Notes: generated from the sequence alone by a model not told the origin. Positions 1 to 12,652 are shown, numbered from the stretch's first letter. The stretch: 64,000 bases of DNA from Limonium bicolor (GCA_023374045.1 CM041780.1:90857627-90921626); one strand, 5' to 3'. A program made the numbers and translations.

Positions 1-418
1 GTTGTTACATTTATCTAAATGTGTATTTCAATTTTATTGTAGCATTTATAGATGCTTAGGCATTCGTAAAGTATTTACGTTGCTCGTTTGTATACACGTT
101 GGTATTGTTCTTTTCTTGTTGATGCTCTTTCTATCGAGCTAGTTATGCAAGAAGTTTAATCCTTGTTAATAATCGTACATGAACATTCGTACAAGTACGT
201 TAATACTTTTAGTAACATTACGTCAGTTAGCGTTTATGGTAAAACGATTGTTTTTCGTGTCGTTTGCATGCGTGAGTTTGCATGCGCACGTGTAATAATA
301 TTAATTCACGTAACGTTTGCATGTATAGATTAGCATGTGTAACTAAAACGATTTGTTTCTAGATCAATTCTCCATTATTTAATAATAAACAAGTATTAAT
401 TAGATTCGGGGTATTTCA
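1..418 (-). mobile_element. LARD-A 3' LTR, inner end only (cut by the window edge)
   Basis: This is the terminal 418 bases of a gypsy-type LTR. It ends in CGGGGTATTTCA and is followed directly by a C-rich tract, which is a polypurine tract on the minus strand. It aligns along its length with 41689-42094, the far end of the LTR that starts at 22380, so the two are the paired LTRs of one minus-strand element. The rest of this LTR lies before the window. The copies differ mainly by single-base indels. Orientation follows from the primer-binding site at 22363-22374, which reads on the minus strand. Confidence 0.85.
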
Positions 419-432
419 ATCTACCCCCCTTA
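419..432 (-). other. LARD-A polypurine tract
   Basis: Read on the minus strand this is AAGGGGGGTAGAT, immediately upstream of the 3' LTR start TGAAATACCCC. A purine-rich tract here is the plus-strand DNA primer of LTR retrotransposons. The same tract abuts the 3' LTR of LARD-B at 31793. Confidence 0.8.
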
Positions 433-845
433 AAAAGGACTTCGCCCCGAAGTCTCATATCTAAGTTCAAATGGTTGTGGGGAATCAAGTTCCGCTAAGC
501 ATCCACAACTCAATTCTATTTTAGGGATCAAGTCCCAAGTTCCACTACTTCTCAGTTCGTAGTATATATTCAATTATAACATACAGTATAATGAGCTTGA
601 AAGGTCATCACCAAAAACCACTTAGTGCAGTGCAACGTAGTGCACGTAATTCATTCATAGCAGTGTAGCAAGGTACAGATCCTGCAAACACGGAGTCATT
701 CCAATATAGTATGACGTAGTACACATAATTTCGTAGTGCCAAAGTAGCTTCAATATAGTGTAACGTAGTACACATAATCCATTCATGCTAGTGTAACGTA
801 GTACACATCATCAAGTAAAAGTTCATAGAATCACAAAGTCATACT
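433..845 (-). mobile_element. LARD-A interior, 3'-proximal part
   Basis: Non-coding interior of LARD-A between its polypurine tract and the point where the Tat/Ogre-like element inserted. It contains several copies of a short motif of the type GTAACGTAGTACACAT (around 640-810). The interior resumes at 18243 after the insertion. I see no gag or pol motif. Confidence 0.7.
842..845. repeat. Target site duplication of the Tat/Ogre-like element, left copy
   Basis: TACT directly precedes the LTR start TGTAGACACC. The same TACT follows the far LTR end at 18239-18242. It could be read as the 5 bp ATACT if the LTR is taken to end one base earlier. The matched pair shows one intact insertion event. 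Confidence 0.75.
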
Positions 846-1609
846 TGTAGACACCAAAAATTCTCACCCCATAAAGTAAATTCCAAAAAATAAATAAAAT
901 AGGAAGGTCGTCGCCTTTCTTTCCGAAACTTAATCATGTGCGTACCAAAATGAAACCGTCCTTTTATGACAAATTTTCTAAATTAATTTTCAAAACATCC
1001 ATTTTCAAACTCATCCCCTTTTGCTACACGCTTCTTTTACCATTTTATTTTCGATTCATTTCATGTTAGGCGGTTCTGTTTTATTCACTTATTTTATTTT
1101 TCCTATTCGTCTTATCTCGGTTCATGCTACTTCGTTACTTGTTTATTTTGTCTCATTTCATTTTGTTGACACTTTTACTCGTATTCTTTTTATTTGTACT
1201 TATTTTTATCTTGTCTTTATCGTTATTATTTTTAGAATCATTTTAATCATTTTATGTACCTTTTCACTATCATATTCCATAACAGTATATTTGGTTTTAT
1301 CGCTAATTTGATTAAACTTCCTCTCGTCTCATTTTATTTTGTTACTTCTTGTATCTCATTTACAGTTGTTCGGACATATCTGATCTAATTTCCATTTGCC
1401 CACAAGTCTCGTTTTCGAAACCGATCGCGGGAACTAGAAGTTGTTATTATTTTTCGGTCAATTCACCCCACACTCCGGTCAACCCCATCATAGCCCAACC
1501 CATTCGTTCAGATTTTTAAATGAAGCCTATAGTATTACCGGATCCAGACCCAGCCATAACCCATTATCCAAAACAAAAACCCTAGTTGCCATGTCTTCCA
1601 TTCTCCCAT

Positions 1610-1616
1610 TATAAAA
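1610..1616 (+). promoter_or_regulatory. Probable LTR TATA box (5' LTR)
   Basis: TATAAAA about 765 bp into the LTR. It is followed within 40 bp by a conserved GCTACAGTAGCC stretch and then a CT-rich leader. The same arrangement is at 13758 and, diverged, at 46151. Conservation across three LTRs supports a promoter. The transcription start has not been mapped. Confidence 0.5.
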
Positions 1617-4049
1617 CAACAATAAAAAACCCAAGAAAGCTACAGTAGCCAGAGCCGTCTTCTCCTTCCTTCGGTGTCGCTCGATCTTTTTTCCCGATCC
1701 TTTCCTTCTGTGTCGCTCGACTGGTGAACAAGCAATGACCATTGCTCTGTGCCTCCTACATTTCTCTACGCTCACTGGCTGTGAACATACAAGCTTTACG
1801 CCTCCCTTCATTTTCCCAAATAAACTCCAACAATGTGTCCTCTCTCGGTCGATGTAATTTCATCACTCCATTCGCCATACTCCTCTGTTGGTCTTCTTCT
1901 CGATTCACCATCCAACCTCCTCAAAAACACATAACATCAAACCCTAAACTCTAACTCCCGGTCGCCTCCCTCCCCTCTTCCTTTCTTCCCGACATTTCAC
2001 ATTTTGAAAATATCAGACATGAACCCACAAACATCTTCTCCCGAGTTCATAGGACCACCACCATCGGTTATCTTCATCGATCACCACCACCTTCTTTCCC
2101 CCTACATCTCCAACACTTGAGAACCCTAATAATAGCTAGAACATTGTAGCCGACATCTTTACTCACAAATGCTACTCTTGTAAATCTCGAGAGATCGCCG
2201 ACTCTCATTCGAGGTTGCCGCACCAACCCATCTTCCACCACTTGCGTCGTTCAAATCTGCACCTATGACCTCGAGACCACCGTTGAAGACTTCCCCTCCT
2301 GGCTGTGTTTTCTCATTAGCGACCGAACAGGGAAGTACTATTGTTCCTGTTTTTAGTTTTATTTACTCTTCTTCTTCCATTACAAACTTCGTTCATACTG
2401 GTTCAGGCACGATTTTCCCTGTCTACTTGTCTCTCCTTCCGCATGTATTTCAAGGCTTATTATAGTGCTTCGTTCATTTGTTTCTGGCGCTTTTTTCTGA
2501 TTGAGTTACGTTTTCGAGCAGATTCGCAACCATACCAGTTATAGATATTTTCGTGATGATCCATAGATCAATCTGATCTTGGATTTTGCTCTCATCATTG
2601 CTTCGCCGTTTGCCGGAAGCGAACCTAACCCACTACGGGTCTGTAGGTTCTTGAAGTGGCATATCTGGGTATTAGATGACCAGAGACTTGTATTTCGGTC
2701 TGGTAGATCGGTTGTATTTCTAGCTATCGCTTAAGTTTGTCTGTCTGGTTGAATTTGATTTGTTGTCCTTTGTGTTTCATTTGACCCCCTACTATTCTGA
2801 GCCATTTGTACATGAGTCAATGTCGAGATGAATTGTGGTTGTCTCTAACGAGAATCTGATGATCAATATCGGTAATATACAGGAGCAAAGTTCAGACCCA
2901 TGAGTAATCTTCCTTGTTATATTTATCTGGTTACTCAATTTTTTTTTGATAATCTGAGATGCGCACATATGTATTATTGTGAAATCATTGTTCTCCTCTA
3001 TTTTTCAGCCTGTGAATGTTTGTGTTCATACGTCAGATTTGAAAGAAAACAATTCCTTACTCACATTGAATACTGGGAATGGTAACGTTCTTTTAATATT
3101 ATATTTTCTTGTGCAAATAGCATCAAGTCTTTCGGTTCATTGCTCTGGTTAGTGCTGGGTAAGTAATTTGTGTGTTTCATCAGGATTCAGTTGTATTCTC
3201 ATATGTTGATGCTTACGACACATTTGTATCTATCACCGCTTAATGCCTTCTTTTTATCTGGTTGAGGTACACAAGAACTCTAGTCCAAGTGAAGGCGCTG
3301 GTATGCCTGGATGGGTTTTGACTATGGGATTAACAGCTTGCAGTATGAGGGTCATGCGCATACATGGACTCGGCTCGCACATGGACTAGGCTCGGAGAAC
3401 TTTTGGAGAATAATTTTTTGCGGCCAGAAAAGCTCTTGATTGGGCTAAACAATTACCAGCTAAATTTTCATTTTACATTATTCTTGTCAATCTTTTGATT
3501 CAGTAATTCCATGTTCACTTGTCTCTGTTGGATTTTATGATTGTTTCTAGTATAACGTGTGTTCATTTTATACTACTTACTGTTAATTAGTGTTAACTGG
3601 CTATTTAAGACTGACCTAATACGCTGTATGCTAAAAAAAGTTGTCGTTGTCGTTTTGATTTACTCTATTAGTCTATCCATTTCGTGTTTGAATACAATGT
3701 CCGCATGCTATCTGAATTCAATTGCAGATAAAAAAAAAGCAAAAAAAAAAACAGAAACGGAAATAAATGCGTGTATCTGTCTCCTTTCAGTTTTGTTAGA
3801 TTCATATTATCTGTCCAATTCGTTACCTATTATAGCTAGTTGGGTAATTGTTGGGCCCAGCCCAATATAGAGACCCGATATCTAGGAAGCCCTAGTTAGC
3901 CCATAGGTCACCCCTTTGTAGAAAAGCCTTAGGTTTGGGGTATCCTCAATGCATACGGTCCTAGACACGGTCCATGTGAGGAATACCTGTTTTCCTCAAA
4001 ACTTTTCAAATCATCCCTTAATGTTAGAATAAAATACACAATCAACATT

Positions 4050-4720
4050 CCAATGCATAACCCGGTCCATTTCCAAAGCCTAAATTGGCCCACTTTTCTA
4101 AGGTCCAAACCTGGCCCACTTCTCCAAGGCCCATATCCACTCAGCCCAATCCACAATTCAGTTCCAAAATCAATTCAATTTGAGGCCCCAAAATTCATTC
4201 CAATTCAATTCCAACAACCCAATTTCGGAAACCCAAATCAAGGCCCAGTTCGAGGCCCGATCCAGCCTAAAACCTCGACCAAGGCCCAATTTGACCTAAA
4301 TCAACCCAAAAGCCCAACCAAGGCCTAAACCCGGCCCGCTTTTCCAAGGCCCAAAAGCCCAATTCGGCCCTTAGCCCAATCACCTCAATGCCCAAATCCC
4401 AAGTTGGCCCATAACCCAATCACCCAAAGGATCAAAGGTCCAATTCAACCCAAAAGCCTAACCCAGGCCCAAACCTTGACCAAGGCCCAATCTGATCCAA
4501 CTTTGACCCGGTCCAACTTTGATCTTGGCCCGAACTTTGACCTTGACATGAACTTTAACCAACCAAACTTTGACCAAGGCCCAAACTTCCAACTTTGACC
4601 CGATCCAACTTTGACCAATCTTAACTTTGACCTTGACCCAACTTTGACCAACATGAACATTGACCTTGACCCCACTTTGACTTGATCCCACTTTGACTCA
4701 GTCTAACTTTGACTCGGTCC
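4050..4720 (+). repeat. Degenerate GGCCCAA / TTTGACC tract in the 5' LTR
   Basis: The first half is built from GGCCCAA and AGCCCAA words. The second half is built from AACTTTGACC words and contains more than a dozen TTGAC cores. The tract recurs at 16199-16860 and, diverged, at 48770-49380. TTGAC[C/T] is the W-box core bound by WRKY factors and TGGGC[C/T] is a site-II/TCP motif, but the tract lies about 2.5 kb downstream of the TATA box. A regulatory role is inference. Confidence 0.6.
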
Positions 4721-4735
4721 TTTTTTCAGACCCAA

Positions 4736-5040
4736 CTCAAATTCAAACCAAATTCAATTCAATTCAAATTCATTCAATTCTTAATTCAATTCAATTCAAA
4801 TTCATTCAATTCTTAATTCAAATTCATTCCAACTCAATCTCAATTTCAAATTCAATCCCAATTCAAATCAAAATTTATTCAACTCCAAGTTCATCTCAAT
4901 TCAATCCCAATCCCAATTCAAATCAAAATTTATTCGACTCCAAGTTCATCTCAATTCAATTCCAAACTCATTCAAATCAAAATTTATTTCAATTCAAATC
5001 AATATTCATTCAACCCCGATTCAACTTCGATTTCAATTCC
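4736..5040 (+). repeat. AATTCA-rich low-complexity tract in the 5' LTR
   Basis: Simple-sequence expansion of AATTCAA and AAATTCATTC words, repeated at about 16880-17190 in the 3' LTR. The open frames across it (rich in Ser, Asn, Gln, Ile and Phe) are composition artefacts. Confidence 0.7.
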
Positions 5041-5274
5041 ATTCCGATTTCTCCACACTCTAAATGTCTCATAGACCCGAGCGTCTCACAGACTTTGTCA
5101 TTCCAATGATTTGAATGTCTCACTGACCTGTACATCTCACAGACCCGAGCGTCTCACAGATTCGGGCGTCTCACAGACTTCAACATCTCAAGGTTTCAAA
5201 CGTCTCATAGACCCGAGTGTCTCACAGACTACCCCCTCAAATCCGAAACTTCAAACATCTCCAAAAAACCTGAA

Positions 5275-5312
5275 CTACGTAAGGTCTGATCTCAACAGGG
5301 AGTTGAGTACGA
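5275..5312 (+). other. Conserved LTR stem-loop, 5' LTR copy
   Basis: The inner stem CTCAAC/GTTGAG closes the loop AGGGA. The outer stem CTACGTA pairs with TACGTAG in the sister copies at 17423, 50562 and 11107. Here the right outer arm reads TACGAGG and has lost two bases. The sequence on either side is also conserved. Confidence 0.6.
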
Positions 5313-6091
5313 GGCAGCCCATCTAGGGTGCGACCCCATTCCAAACAAAAAATCTCTTTTCCCCTTTTAAGGTGACTCTCATATCTCTCAAAACACGCAA
5401 GCCTTCTTCGGCTCCCACAAACTTCATACCATCAAACTCCAAGTCTTGTCTATCCACTCAACCTCGGACTTTTCCCAAATCTTCATTTTGCACTCATCCG
5501 AATTCACCAATCCTTTCTTTTGGCGCCAGCTTGGCAGAAAAGCTCGCCTCATCCACTCGTTTTCTCCCCTCCTGTCCCAATCCTATCCTTGGCTTTTAAA
5601 TGAATCTCTCTAACAAGGTTTTGAAAGAAGGCAATCCCGACAATTGGAGACCGAGGTTTCCTCGGGCACCAATCCGAAGTCATGGTCGTTGCCACTTCTA
5701 AGGGGTGTAACCCAGTGCGAACCCACAATAGAATCTCTGAAATGACCAGATAAGTCCTATCCATAGGCAACAAATTCAGAGTCAACCAATGGTTCTTAGA
5801 ACCCTCCCTCTCTTCCTTCATAGTTATCATAGGTCAAACTAGGTGGCAACTCTAGTCAATTTCACCCTTAGGGCATAAGTCCGCGTGGAGCCCATTGAGA
5901 GCGGGTGTAGTGCACACTTGTACTCCCCTTTATGCTTTCTGGGAAAGACGGACGATGTAGTAGGTATTTGAGGGACGCCAGAATAACGGGTTTTCACCCT
6001 CCACATAATGGCATTTTAGGATCTAGGCTTCTCAGCTATAACCATATTTAGATAGACCCCCCCTCATACCGAAAAATCACCCTCCACAGAA

Positions 6092-6109
6092 TGGCGACTC
6101 TGCTGGGGA
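6092..6109 (+). other. Primer-binding site, tRNA-Arg type
   Basis: TGGCGACTCTGCTGGGGA begins three bases after the 5' LTR end. A TGG start complements the CCA tail of a tRNA. This sequence type is described for Ogre/Tat elements primed by tRNA-Arg. The tRNA assignment is from memory of the family, not from alignment. Confidence 0.8.
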
Positions 6110-9100
6110 AAACTTGAGTAAGTTTTTCTCTAACTCAAGGATGACTGAACTCCATTCAAAATTGTCGAGATTTCCCCACTTCTTTCAAAACCTTCAAGAG
6201 ATTCATTTCAAGCCATTAGGACTACTCTAATCCACACTTAGAGTGTGCTCTGAGAGGATAGTTAGGATGAGAGTTCAAAGTTCGAGATTGGCCTTTAGTG
6301 CCACATGTGTGCTTTAATATTTGCATGCTTCACTTTTGTTTACTGTTGTGTGTTTATTGTCTTACGTTTACTGCTCTTCATGCATGACATAATATTTTAA
6401 TTGTCATTGCTTATTTATTGCTTTTGTAAATGGGGCCTTCCTAGAAGGAGTCAACCCATTGCTGCATCGGGTAGTTTAGGACATGCATTCCTCTGTGTCA
6501 CCCGCTTCATCCACATGTCACGGGATCCCAATCGGTCCACGGTTGATTCCCCATGAGTTGGGTCCTTCCTAGAAGGAGTTAACCCACGAGGTAATACGGT
6601 CCAAGACCAACGCCTTGAAACTCATGATCCAAAATACTCCCCCTTCTGAGTCCAAGCCAGCATATAGCGACCTCTGAGCCTTCAGTGTCCAGCTGCCTGG
6701 TCCAGTGTCTAGGACGGGTTTTATGGGTAGTCACCCCCTTGTATGCCGCCTGTCTGACCACCCTCTGCCTTACCCTGAAGATTGCATGGGCTCAGTTCTC
6801 CATGATTCCTCTGCACCACGGGTGTCTTTAAAGCCCAATGTCGCGCTACAAATTCATAGCGGATCCCGTATTTATGGATACCCATACATGACATAGCGTA
6901 GTCAGCGAATAATTTGGACTTTAGACACACCTTATCGTGCAGACGAGGGGAGACCCGTTCCCATGCAGTACTTCCCCATGTTTCCCAAAAGTGAGTATGT
7001 TGTGATAATCCCCGGCCGTGGCTCGTGTGACTGTATCACTTCGGGTATCCTGACCTTTCGAACTTAAGCACTCCGGACTTTCTTGATGACGTGCCCCACA
7101 AGGAATAACAGAGATAAATCCCGAGAGATGAACAGTGAAGGAACGACGGTTCCCCCGGTGGTATAGAAACATTGATTGACCTGGAAGGTGATTATCCCAA
7201 TCATTCACACTCAGCTCCACATAAAATCAACCACGATTTTTATTTTGCACTTACATCTCTGTGTGATCACATTTCAAGAAGGATAAAAAATCCGAAAATG
7301 AATCATGTGAAACACTCTAATGAAATATCTTCAAAGTCATCCATCTCAAATGATTTCAAAAAAATAATGATTTTCAAAATTGTTATTTCCAAAACAGATT
7401 TCAAAACGGTTTCAATCAAACTCTTCCAAAAAATAAACTTTGTCAAACAGTTTGCAAAGAACGGATTTCAAAAATCTACTGTTTATAAATGATTTTCAAA
7501 CATCACTTCTCACAAATGCTATTTCAAAGACTATTTTCAAAAACAGATTTCAAAACCCTACTTGTTACAAACGAATTTCAAACAACATTTTTCACGGATT
7601 TTATTTTAATATAGTTTCAAAAACAGTTTTCAAAGTCGGTTTTCTTAAATGTATTTCAAAATAAATGATTTAGTCCCCATGTTGTGACCCGCTATTTTTG
7701 AAGTTCAACCCACCTTCAAGAGCAGCGGTTATTACCGTGGAGTGTACTAATCATTTCGTGTTTTCACAAAAGTGGTGGATTTTCACAAAGAATTTGTGCT
7801 CGATCATTCACCTTTCCTTTCTAAAAAAAAAAAAACGCCCCTCATTTTCCTTGTTGGAGCAAGTGGAGCACATGAAGATCAATAACAGCAGTTGAACCAA
7901 AAATCAGAGGAACACCAAACCCGTTTTGTTTGGTCACAATACTGCTCCGCCGCAAGAGCCCGAAGACGAGCGAGCAGCCAACCAGGAGTCCGAGCGTGAG
8001 CAGTCAGCCTGAACCCCGAAGACAGACCAGAAGAGTTCAGAAGAAGTTTAGCTCAAAATTCCCCAATTTAATGACTTTTAGATTTGATGTATAGGCTTTC
8101 CCCTAGCATTCTTTTCTCTCTTGTCAATTTCTGAATAGACTTTGTATAGGTTGTACATTCCCTTTGAATTTATTTAGATCAATGTGTATAGGGTTCCCCA
8201 CTCCCTACTTCATTTGCGAATGACTGAGTATCAAAATTCCTACTGAGAAAATCCACCACTTCGAAAACACGTGTTTTCAAAACTATTTTTCTAAAAACTT
8301 GATTTTTTAGCACATATGACTTGCTTCTTCCCATTTTTGGTCATTTTACATTCATCAATCATGCATGAATCACACCCATCTCAGAAAAATTGTATAATCA
8401 CATGTTGCATTCCCAACACATCACACACAAGCATTCATTCCATTTTTTCAAAGCATGCTAACATTCACATTTGTCATATTATTTTTTCTGTTATAATGAC
8501 TGTGTCTGTAGGTGATTAACTGCGTTTGCCCACGAGTGAAAGCGTGACCCTCGAAGTGATAGCAAGAAATACCAAGGATTCAAGCATCTTCCCATTCGGC
8601 ATACCATGTACATAGAGACCAACAACCACAAAAAAGCCAATCCCCAAAAAAATCATATTCCAAAAAAAAAATCCAAAAAAATGCATACATTCAAAAATCC
8701 AAAAAAACCATATATCCAAAAAAAAATCCCAAAAATGTAGTGACTGTCATGCCGTGGGACCACCATGCGGGAGTGGTCACTCCCTAAAAGTCCCAAAACT
8801 CCAGAAGCCAATCATCAACCGAATATCTTTCTGACACAACCTCTCTCACATCACACCTAACAGCTTCTCTCACATAGACCATCTTCGGGGCTTACAATGA
8901 CGGGATGATCTTCATAGACCATCAACTGGAAACGACTCAAGCGAGACTAGTCATAACCTTACCACTCATGCATTGCATCCAAAAACAAAACAAACACAAA
9001 AAAAAACATTCAGTCAACCATCTTGATTAATCATTTTCAGCATTTCATGCATCTTATACATGGTAATTCCATATTACCACAATACATCGCATGGTAGATA

Positions 9101-10680
9101 ATTGCATTTGCATACTCCTATATCGAAATGACATCTTCGGGAAAATCACGAGAGATTGATTGAACAGAGTGCATGAACCACTTAACTCTCGACCCGTCAA
9201 TGAGTACAAGGGTCCAATCAAAATCAGCACCACAAACCGAGTGAGTAGTGTGCGAAGAGCGGTATTTTCCTTTGAATTTCAAATGAATGTTTTGGACAAT
9301 CCAATGAGTGATGAGGAAAGATAGAGCGAGTCCATATAGGTAAAACCACGAGCGACTTGTGCTTTCCTTCAGCACACAGAGAGGCACAATTCATAGCGAG
9401 ATCAATGTCGATAAACAGGATACGAACTGTGATTCATGCAAAGATCCGAGAATAGTAAGAAAACAATCATTGACTAATGAGGATGACGAGGCACTTAGGA
9501 ATAAAAATCCCCACAAAACCAAAAAGCTTTGACTGCCCTGTACATAATCCCTTAGTGAGCCCCGCTGAGCCTTTCATGATAAACCTTTTTCAGCGAGCTC
9601 CACGACATGCCAACTCACATACACATACTTACTCACCCTTGCAATAGAGGATCTCAAAGGAGCCAGAGCCATGGTCTCACCCCCACCATCTTTCACAAAA
9701 ACAACAAATGAAATGTTTGAAGAAATCAGTGAGTCAATGCAACTCCAAAGCCAAACACCAAAAAAGAACACCGAAAATGTTCAAGAAGATCGATGAGTCC
9801 ATGCAACTCCAAAGCTGAAAGCCAAAATACGAAGCAGAGAACGCTTGAGAAAGTTGATGAGCCAAATGCAATTTCAAAAAACAAAATGAGAAGAAAGTTC
9901 AAATCGAACACCAGAAGAGGCAAGAAGGAGAAATCCAAATCAGAAGGACCAATGATGTCCCGTAGAAACCAATAAAAGGTTATCAAAACCCGTTCAATCA
10001 TTCCACCCATGGCAAAGGCAAACATGTCCTCTATTGCACAAAAGCTCCATAATTCCTAAACAAATCCTCCAGTCCCATGTGACATACATCATACCCCTCA
10101 ACCCCGTTATAACCCAATAAAAGACCTCTGACTCATTAGTTGGTGAACGTTAACTGAAAGTATCGGATTTGAAACATGAATCATAAGCTTCGTGCTTGTT
10201 ATCAACTTATCCCACCTCACAATACAGGGACTATGAGTGAATGAGTGCACCTTACTTCACAAGGTCTTTAGAGTGCGAGTGACTCTTCGATTAAACTACC
10301 AAATCATAATCAGCCTACCCCATTGCAGGTGAGGAATTTGTGAGGAACGGAAAGTTCATAACCTCAAAAAGAAATTCTCAGGAAAATACTGCTCCGAGCA
10401 TCAAGAGTATCATCACGACATTATCACACACGACCATACTCACGAGAGATTGACCTACATCCCTCCAAGAGAGGAAGGTGATTCACGCATTCCAATTCAA
10501 CAATCACTCAAGATCGAACAAAAGATGTCTTATATTCGTAAACCTCATATTAATAGAGATAGGGCCATACCTTCTCTCCAAAAATTGCATATGCATTTTG
10601 CATCGTATCAAGCATTTAATATTTACATACATCGTAATCACTCCATCATCAACATATGATTGGTAAGATTTCTGCCTAGT
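6110..10680 (+). mobile_element. Tat/Ogre-like element interior, non-coding part
   Basis: This stretch takes the place where gag-pol would be in an autonomous element, but it has no frame I recognise. It contains a twice-used short stem-loop CCTTCCTAGAAGG (near 6437 and 6568), an AT-rich block of TTTCAAAA words (7230-7670), an A-rich block of CCAAAAAAAT words (8625-8735) and otherwise unique sequence. The longest frames are under 110 codons and on mixed strands, as expected by chance. Confidence 0.75.
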
Positions 10681-11780
10681 CTCGCCGAAGGTAGACTTCA
10701 GCTGCCGCTATTGAAGCGTAACTCCCTATCAAAGGAAGTCAAGTCGGAGCCATCCTAGGCTATCTTTGAGCTACATCGAACCATTACGGCGCTATCCTGG
10801 GCCATCATCGAACTATATTTAGCCTTTTCGAAGCCATCCGGGCTATCACCAAGCTACATCGAACCATTCAAGAGCTATCCGGAGGCATACGAAGACCATC
10901 CCAGAGCCATCCACTGCCATACTCAATCCCTTTCGACACCGCTTCTAAAGCCAATCTGGAGCTACACAGGGGCCACCCTCAAAACATTGAAACCATCTTG
11001 AGAGCTACAAGGGAGTCATCCCAACAGTTCAAGAACAATACAGAAGCCACTTCAAATCCCTGTCGGAGCCATTTTGTCACCAAGACCTTGCTCACAGAGG
11101 ATCGAACTACGTATGGTCTGATCTCAATATGGAATTGAGTACGTAGGCAGCCCGCCCAGGGTGCGACCACATCAAAGGCGGAAACTTCCCTTTTCCCCTC
11201 GGTGTTATTAAAGTGAACCAACCAAAGCATCGTCATGCTCAATCAGCACAAGGACATCCCGGAGCCATCCATGGAAATCTTGGAACCATGATGGGAACTC
11301 CCAACAAAGTCATGCAACTGTGTTTCATCATTCACTCATGAAAAACCATTCACTCACTACAAAGTCCACAATAAATCCCTTCAAACAACAATAAATCCAT
11401 CATCGGAGCCATCAAACCACCCTGAAAAAAATCTCAAGGCAAATCAAAGCCCACAAACTTCCACAAAATCACCAACCATGTCAAACCCACCAACCACCCC
11501 GAGACCATTGGTCACATCGGAGCCATCAGTGTATACTGGAGCCAACAGTGCATACCGGAGCCATCAATGCATGCTGAAGCCATCTCGGATCCTTGAAGCC
11601 ATGCCGGAGCCACCGGAGCCAACCCGAAGTTTTGATGTAACTCTAGAGCCATCTGCTCACACAAAAACCTACACCCACAAACAGGGAGTTCGATTCAATT
11701 AATACATTTGTTAACCATCTCACGTCGCATATCACTTGCATATACCCACAAAATTTGTTCACTATCTAATGCATCTTCAC
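10681..11780 (+). repeat. GAGCCATC-rich segment with an LTR-like block
   Basis: Many short GAGCCATC / GAACCATC / GAGCTATC words are spread over 10740-11650. At 11101-11215 lies about 110 bp related to the LTR segment at 5271-5370, including the stem-loop and the GGGTGCGACC motif. It may be a remnant of a related LTR or a duplicated functional segment. It is not coding. Confidence 0.55.
11107..11146 (+). other. Internal copy of the conserved LTR stem-loop
   Basis: The outer stem CTACGTA/TACGTAG is unchanged from the LTR version. The inner stem is CTCAAT/ATTGAG instead of CTCAAC/GTTGAG, so both sides changed and pairing is kept. The loop is ATGGA. Confidence 0.6.
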
Positions 11781-11784
11781 ACCC

Positions 11785-12652
11785 GCTAGGCAGCTATTGC
11801 GCTACTAGTGCGTCGCTTTTTCGTTTTAACCCCGCTAGACAGCTATTGCGCTACTAGTCGGTCGCTTTTTCGTTTTACACCCTCTAGGCAGCTATTGCGC
11901 TACTAGTGCGGTCGCTTTTTCGTTTTACACCCGCTAGGCAGCTATTGCGCTACTAGTGCGGTCGCTTTTTCGTTTCACACCCCTAGGCAGCTATTGCGCT
12001 ACTAGTGCGGTCGCTTTTTCGTTTTACACCCGCTAGGCAGCTATTGCGCTACTAGTGCGGTCGCTTTTTCATTTTACACCCGCTAGGCAGCTATTGCCTA
12101 CTAGTGCGGTCGCTTTTTCGTTTTACACCCGCTAGGCAGCTATTGCGCTACTAGTGCGGTCGTTTTTTTATTTTAAACCCGCTAGGCAGCTATTGCGCTA
12201 CTAGTGCGGTCGCTTTTCCGTTCACACCCCTAGGCAGCTATTGCGCTACTAGTGCGGTCGCTTTTTCATTTTACACCCGCTAGGCAGCTATTGCGCTACT
12301 AGTGCGGTCGCTATTTCATTTTACACCTGCTAGGCAGCTATTGCGCTACTAGTGCGGTCGCATTTCCGTTTTACACCCGCTAGGCAGCTATTGCGCTACT
12401 AGTGCGGTCGCTTTTTATTTTTACACCCGCTAGGCAGCTATTGCGCTACTAGTGCGGTCGCTTTTCCGTTCACACCCCGCTAGGCAGCTATTGCGCTACT
12501 AGTGCGTCGCTTTTCCGTTTCACCCGCTAGGTAGCTATTGCGCTACTAGTGCGGTCGCTTTTCCGTTTTACACCCGCTAGGCAGCTATTGCGCTACTAGT
12601 GCGGTCGCATTTTCGTTTTGTACCTGCTAGGCAGCTATTACGCTACTAGTAT
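11785..12652 (+). repeat. 50 bp minisatellite, about 18 copies
   Basis: Tandem units of about 50 bp share the core GGCAGCTATTGCGCTACTAG, followed by a T-rich spacer (GCTTTTTCGTTTTAC). The first copy starts near 11785 and the last, diverged, ends near 12652. The array lies about 340 bp upstream of the polypurine tract. Ogre/Tat elements are known to carry variable tandem repeats in the 3' untranslated region, and these can seed satellites. Confidence 0.92.

Larger units (their letters stand above)
846..6088 (+). repeat. 5' LTR of the Tat/Ogre-like element
   Basis: A 5243 bp LTR matching 13007-18238 almost base for base, with scattered one-base indels. From left to right it holds an AT-rich U3, a TATA box at 1610, a CT-rich leader-like stretch (1640-2300), unique sequence to about 3900, a GGCCCAA/TTTGACC-rich block (4050-4720), an AATTCA-rich block (4736-5040), a conserved hairpin (5275-5312) and the terminal segment ending CACCCTCCACA. 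The small open frames inside it are not conserved as proteins between LTR copies. Confidence 0.9.

Noticed and set aside
1021..1311. 96-codon hydrophobic frame repeated at 13178
   Set aside because: Both copies are in the AT-rich U3 of the LTRs. The 3' copy is truncated by a frame change and the diverged LTR at 45018 has no equivalent.
4445..4691. Minus-strand frames with VKVG/QSW repeats
   Set aside because: Translation of the TTTGACC repeat. The same occurs at 16591-16837 and 49116-49358, and the frames are not conserved as proteins.
11785..12652. CRISPR-like array
   Set aside because: The whole unit repeats, including the T-rich spacer. There are no unique spacers and the DNA is plant nuclear.
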